From JAJRVM01 sp041752115 (GTDB lineage: Bacteria > Planctomycetota > Planctomycetia > Pirellulales > Pirellulaceae), in contig JBGSHS010000170.1 of NCBI GenBank assembly GCA_041752115.1, positions 1-64,000 of the forward strand: DNA of 64,000 bases, read 5' to 3'. A program made the position numbers and the translations under genes. Below the pieces are notes generated by a model, which ran no database searches, was not told the origin of the DNA, and saw nothing but the letters and a program-made list of their open reading frames with translations. Below are positions 62,912 through 64,000 of the stretch, piece by piece. Position 1 is the first letter of the stretch; each line of letters begins with the position of its first letter.

Positions 62912-64000
62912 CTAACCCTCGTCACGCACCAAGACCATGGGATTGGCGATCGCCGTGGCGATATCCGTTTCTCTTGGGCCCTGGTAAACCTGGCGAGGAC
63001 GAACGATGCGGCTGGACGGGTCTTCGTGCTGCTCCTTCCAGTGGGCAATCCAACCAGGCAGGCGTCCAATGGAGAAGATCACCGTAAACATATTGGTCGG
63101 AATCCCCATGGAACGTAGCAGCAAGCCGCTGTAGAAGTCAACGTTTGGATATAGATTGCGCTCGATGAAGTAGGAATCTTTCAGCGCTAGTTCCTCCAGC
63201 TTGCGAGCAATGTCCAGCAGAGGATCGGGGCGTTTGAGCGTGGCGAACACACGCTCGCATGATTCCCGGATAATGCGAGCCCGTGGATCAAAGTTCTTGT
63301 ACACGCGGTGGCCGAACCCCATCAGGCGGAAATTGCTATTCTTGTCCTTCGCCGCCGCAATACAATCCTCAGGGGACATGCCACCAGCGTAAATCCGCTC
63401 GAGCATCTCAATGACTTTCACATTGGCACCGCCATGTAACGGCCCCCACAGCGCACTGACGCCCGCTGAGCAGGAAGCAAAGAGATTCGCCTGCGAAGAA
63501 CCGACGACGCGCACCGTGAACGTGCTGCAGTTCTGCTCGTGATCCGCATGCAGAATCAACACCAGATTCAACGCATCGACGATCTCCGGTGTACAAATGT
63601 ACTGCTGATGCGGCAACGAGAACATCATGTGCAGCAGGTTCTCGCAGTATCGCAGGTGCGGATCAGGGTAGTTGAACGGCAGGCCCAATGACCTCCGATA
63701 CGCAAACGCGGCGATCGTCCGCACTTTGCTGATGAGCCGAGCTGCGGCTGCCACCAACGACTCCGTGTCTTCCAACGCCAGGAACTGCTGATGATAATAC
63801 GATAGATTGTTCAAGCACGCCGAGAGAATCGCCATCGGCGGCGCATCGACCGGAATCTGCTGAAACTGATGCCGAGCACTTTCGTGCAGCAGCGAATTGG
63901 CGGTCAATAACTCGCTGAAATTGGCCAACTCATCCGTCGTCGGCATGCGGCCAAAGATCAACAGCCACGCGCAACGGACAAAACTCGGCACCTGCTGGAA
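62912..64000 (-). CDS. gltA: Citrate synthase, 3' part
   Basis: 363 codons, open to the window edge, so about 65-75 N-terminal residues are missing. It condenses oxaloacetate and acetyl-CoA. The catalytic triad is intact: His in 'ALWGPLHGGANVKVIEML', His in 'LMGFGHRVYKNFDPRAR' and Asp in 'NLYPNVDFYSGLLLRSMG'. The 'IPTNMFTVIFSIGRLPGWIA' segment and the end 'RPRQVYQGPRETDI' follow the hexameric type I enzymes. A DUF1080 gene follows after 47 bases; this is probably chance adjacency rather than a functional operon. Confidence 0.95.
   Translation of the reverse strand, partial: FQQVPSFVRCAWLLIFGRMPTTDELANFSELLTANSLLHESARHQFQQIPVDAPPMAILSACLNNLSYYHQQFLALEDTESLVAAAARLISKVRTIAAFAYRRSLGLPFNYPDPHLRYCENLLHMMFSLPHQQYICTPEIVDALNLVLILHADHEQNCSTFTVRVVGSSQANLFASCSAGVSALWGPLHGGANVKVIEMLERIYAGGMSPEDCIAAAKDKNSNFRLMGFGHRVYKNFDPRARIIRESCERVFATLKRPDPLLDIARKLEELALKDSYFIERNLYPNVDFYSGLLLRSMGIPTNMFTVIFSIGRLPGWIAHWKEQHEDPSSRIVRPRQVYQGPRETDIATAIANPMVLVRDEG

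Noticed and set aside
1..64000. CRISPR arrays, tRNA/rRNA genes and complete insertion sequences
   Set aside because: Looked for regular spaced repeats, cloverleaf T-arm motifs and transposase motifs; none was found.

Overview
The window reads as a chromosome segment of a GC-rich planctomycete, probably of the Pirellulales type. This is inferred from gene content: Tat-exported Gfo/Idh/MocA dehydrogenases, two DUF1080 sugar hydrolases, secreted FG-GAP propellers, a pectate-lyase-like beta-helix beside HEAT-repeat proteins, a secreted prenyltransferase-fold protein, ECF sigma factors (one with a membrane-anchored tail) and a very high number of two-component proteins. Long antisense open frames are common because of the base composition and were discarded. 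I recognise no tRNA, rRNA, CRISPR array or complete insertion sequence.

Layout. 1-8.1 kb: the end of an SF1 helicase, a membrane-anchored TAXI-type binding protein, an L-fucose-isomerase-like protein divergent from a Gfo/Idh/MocA oxidoreductase, a prenyltransferase-fold secreted protein and a small conserved protein. 8.4-15.3 kb: an ECF sigma factor, then a minus-strand operon of oxidoreductase, two HEAT proteins and a secreted beta-helix, which looks like polysaccharide or sugar breakdown. 16-31 kb: a PAS histidine kinase, FG-GAP proteins, AMP nucleosidase, a STAS protein, a DUF1254 protein, a CoA-binding protein, an overlapping PilZ/HD-GYP pair, a double-ACT protein and an AraC regulator. 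31.4-33 kb: a second copy of the fucose-isomerase-like gene, interrupted by an in-frame amber codon between its Tat leader and its body.

33.4-43.7 kb: a thioredoxin lipoprotein, an ECF sigma/anti-sigma pair, an iron locus (bacterioferritin convergent with a ferredoxin-hemP pair carrying a Fur-box-like site), a cyclic-nucleotide-domain/GspE fusion ATPase, a histidine phosphatase and a DPP-IV type peptidase.

44-60.2 kb is a signalling island of about 16 kb, nearly all on the minus strand. It holds a tightly packed HDOD / histidine kinase / REC-HDOD / REC-degenerate-HD / small ORF / REC-kinase operon with repeated four-base ATGA overlaps, a FixL/FixJ-like pair, a LuxR-type protein with a dead receiver, and a chemotaxis set (CheW, poly-HAMP receptor, short CheR, divergent CheV) without CheA or CheB in view. 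60.4-64 kb: two DUF1080 proteins (one fused to a PHP-like domain) and the 3' part of citrate synthase.

The points I would look at first are the undescribed small coupled ORF and the architecture of the HDOD operon, the amber-interrupted isomerase, the Fur-like hemP/bfd locus with a six-to-nine-cysteine ferredoxin, the CNMP-GspE fusion, and the pseudo-receiver regulator.
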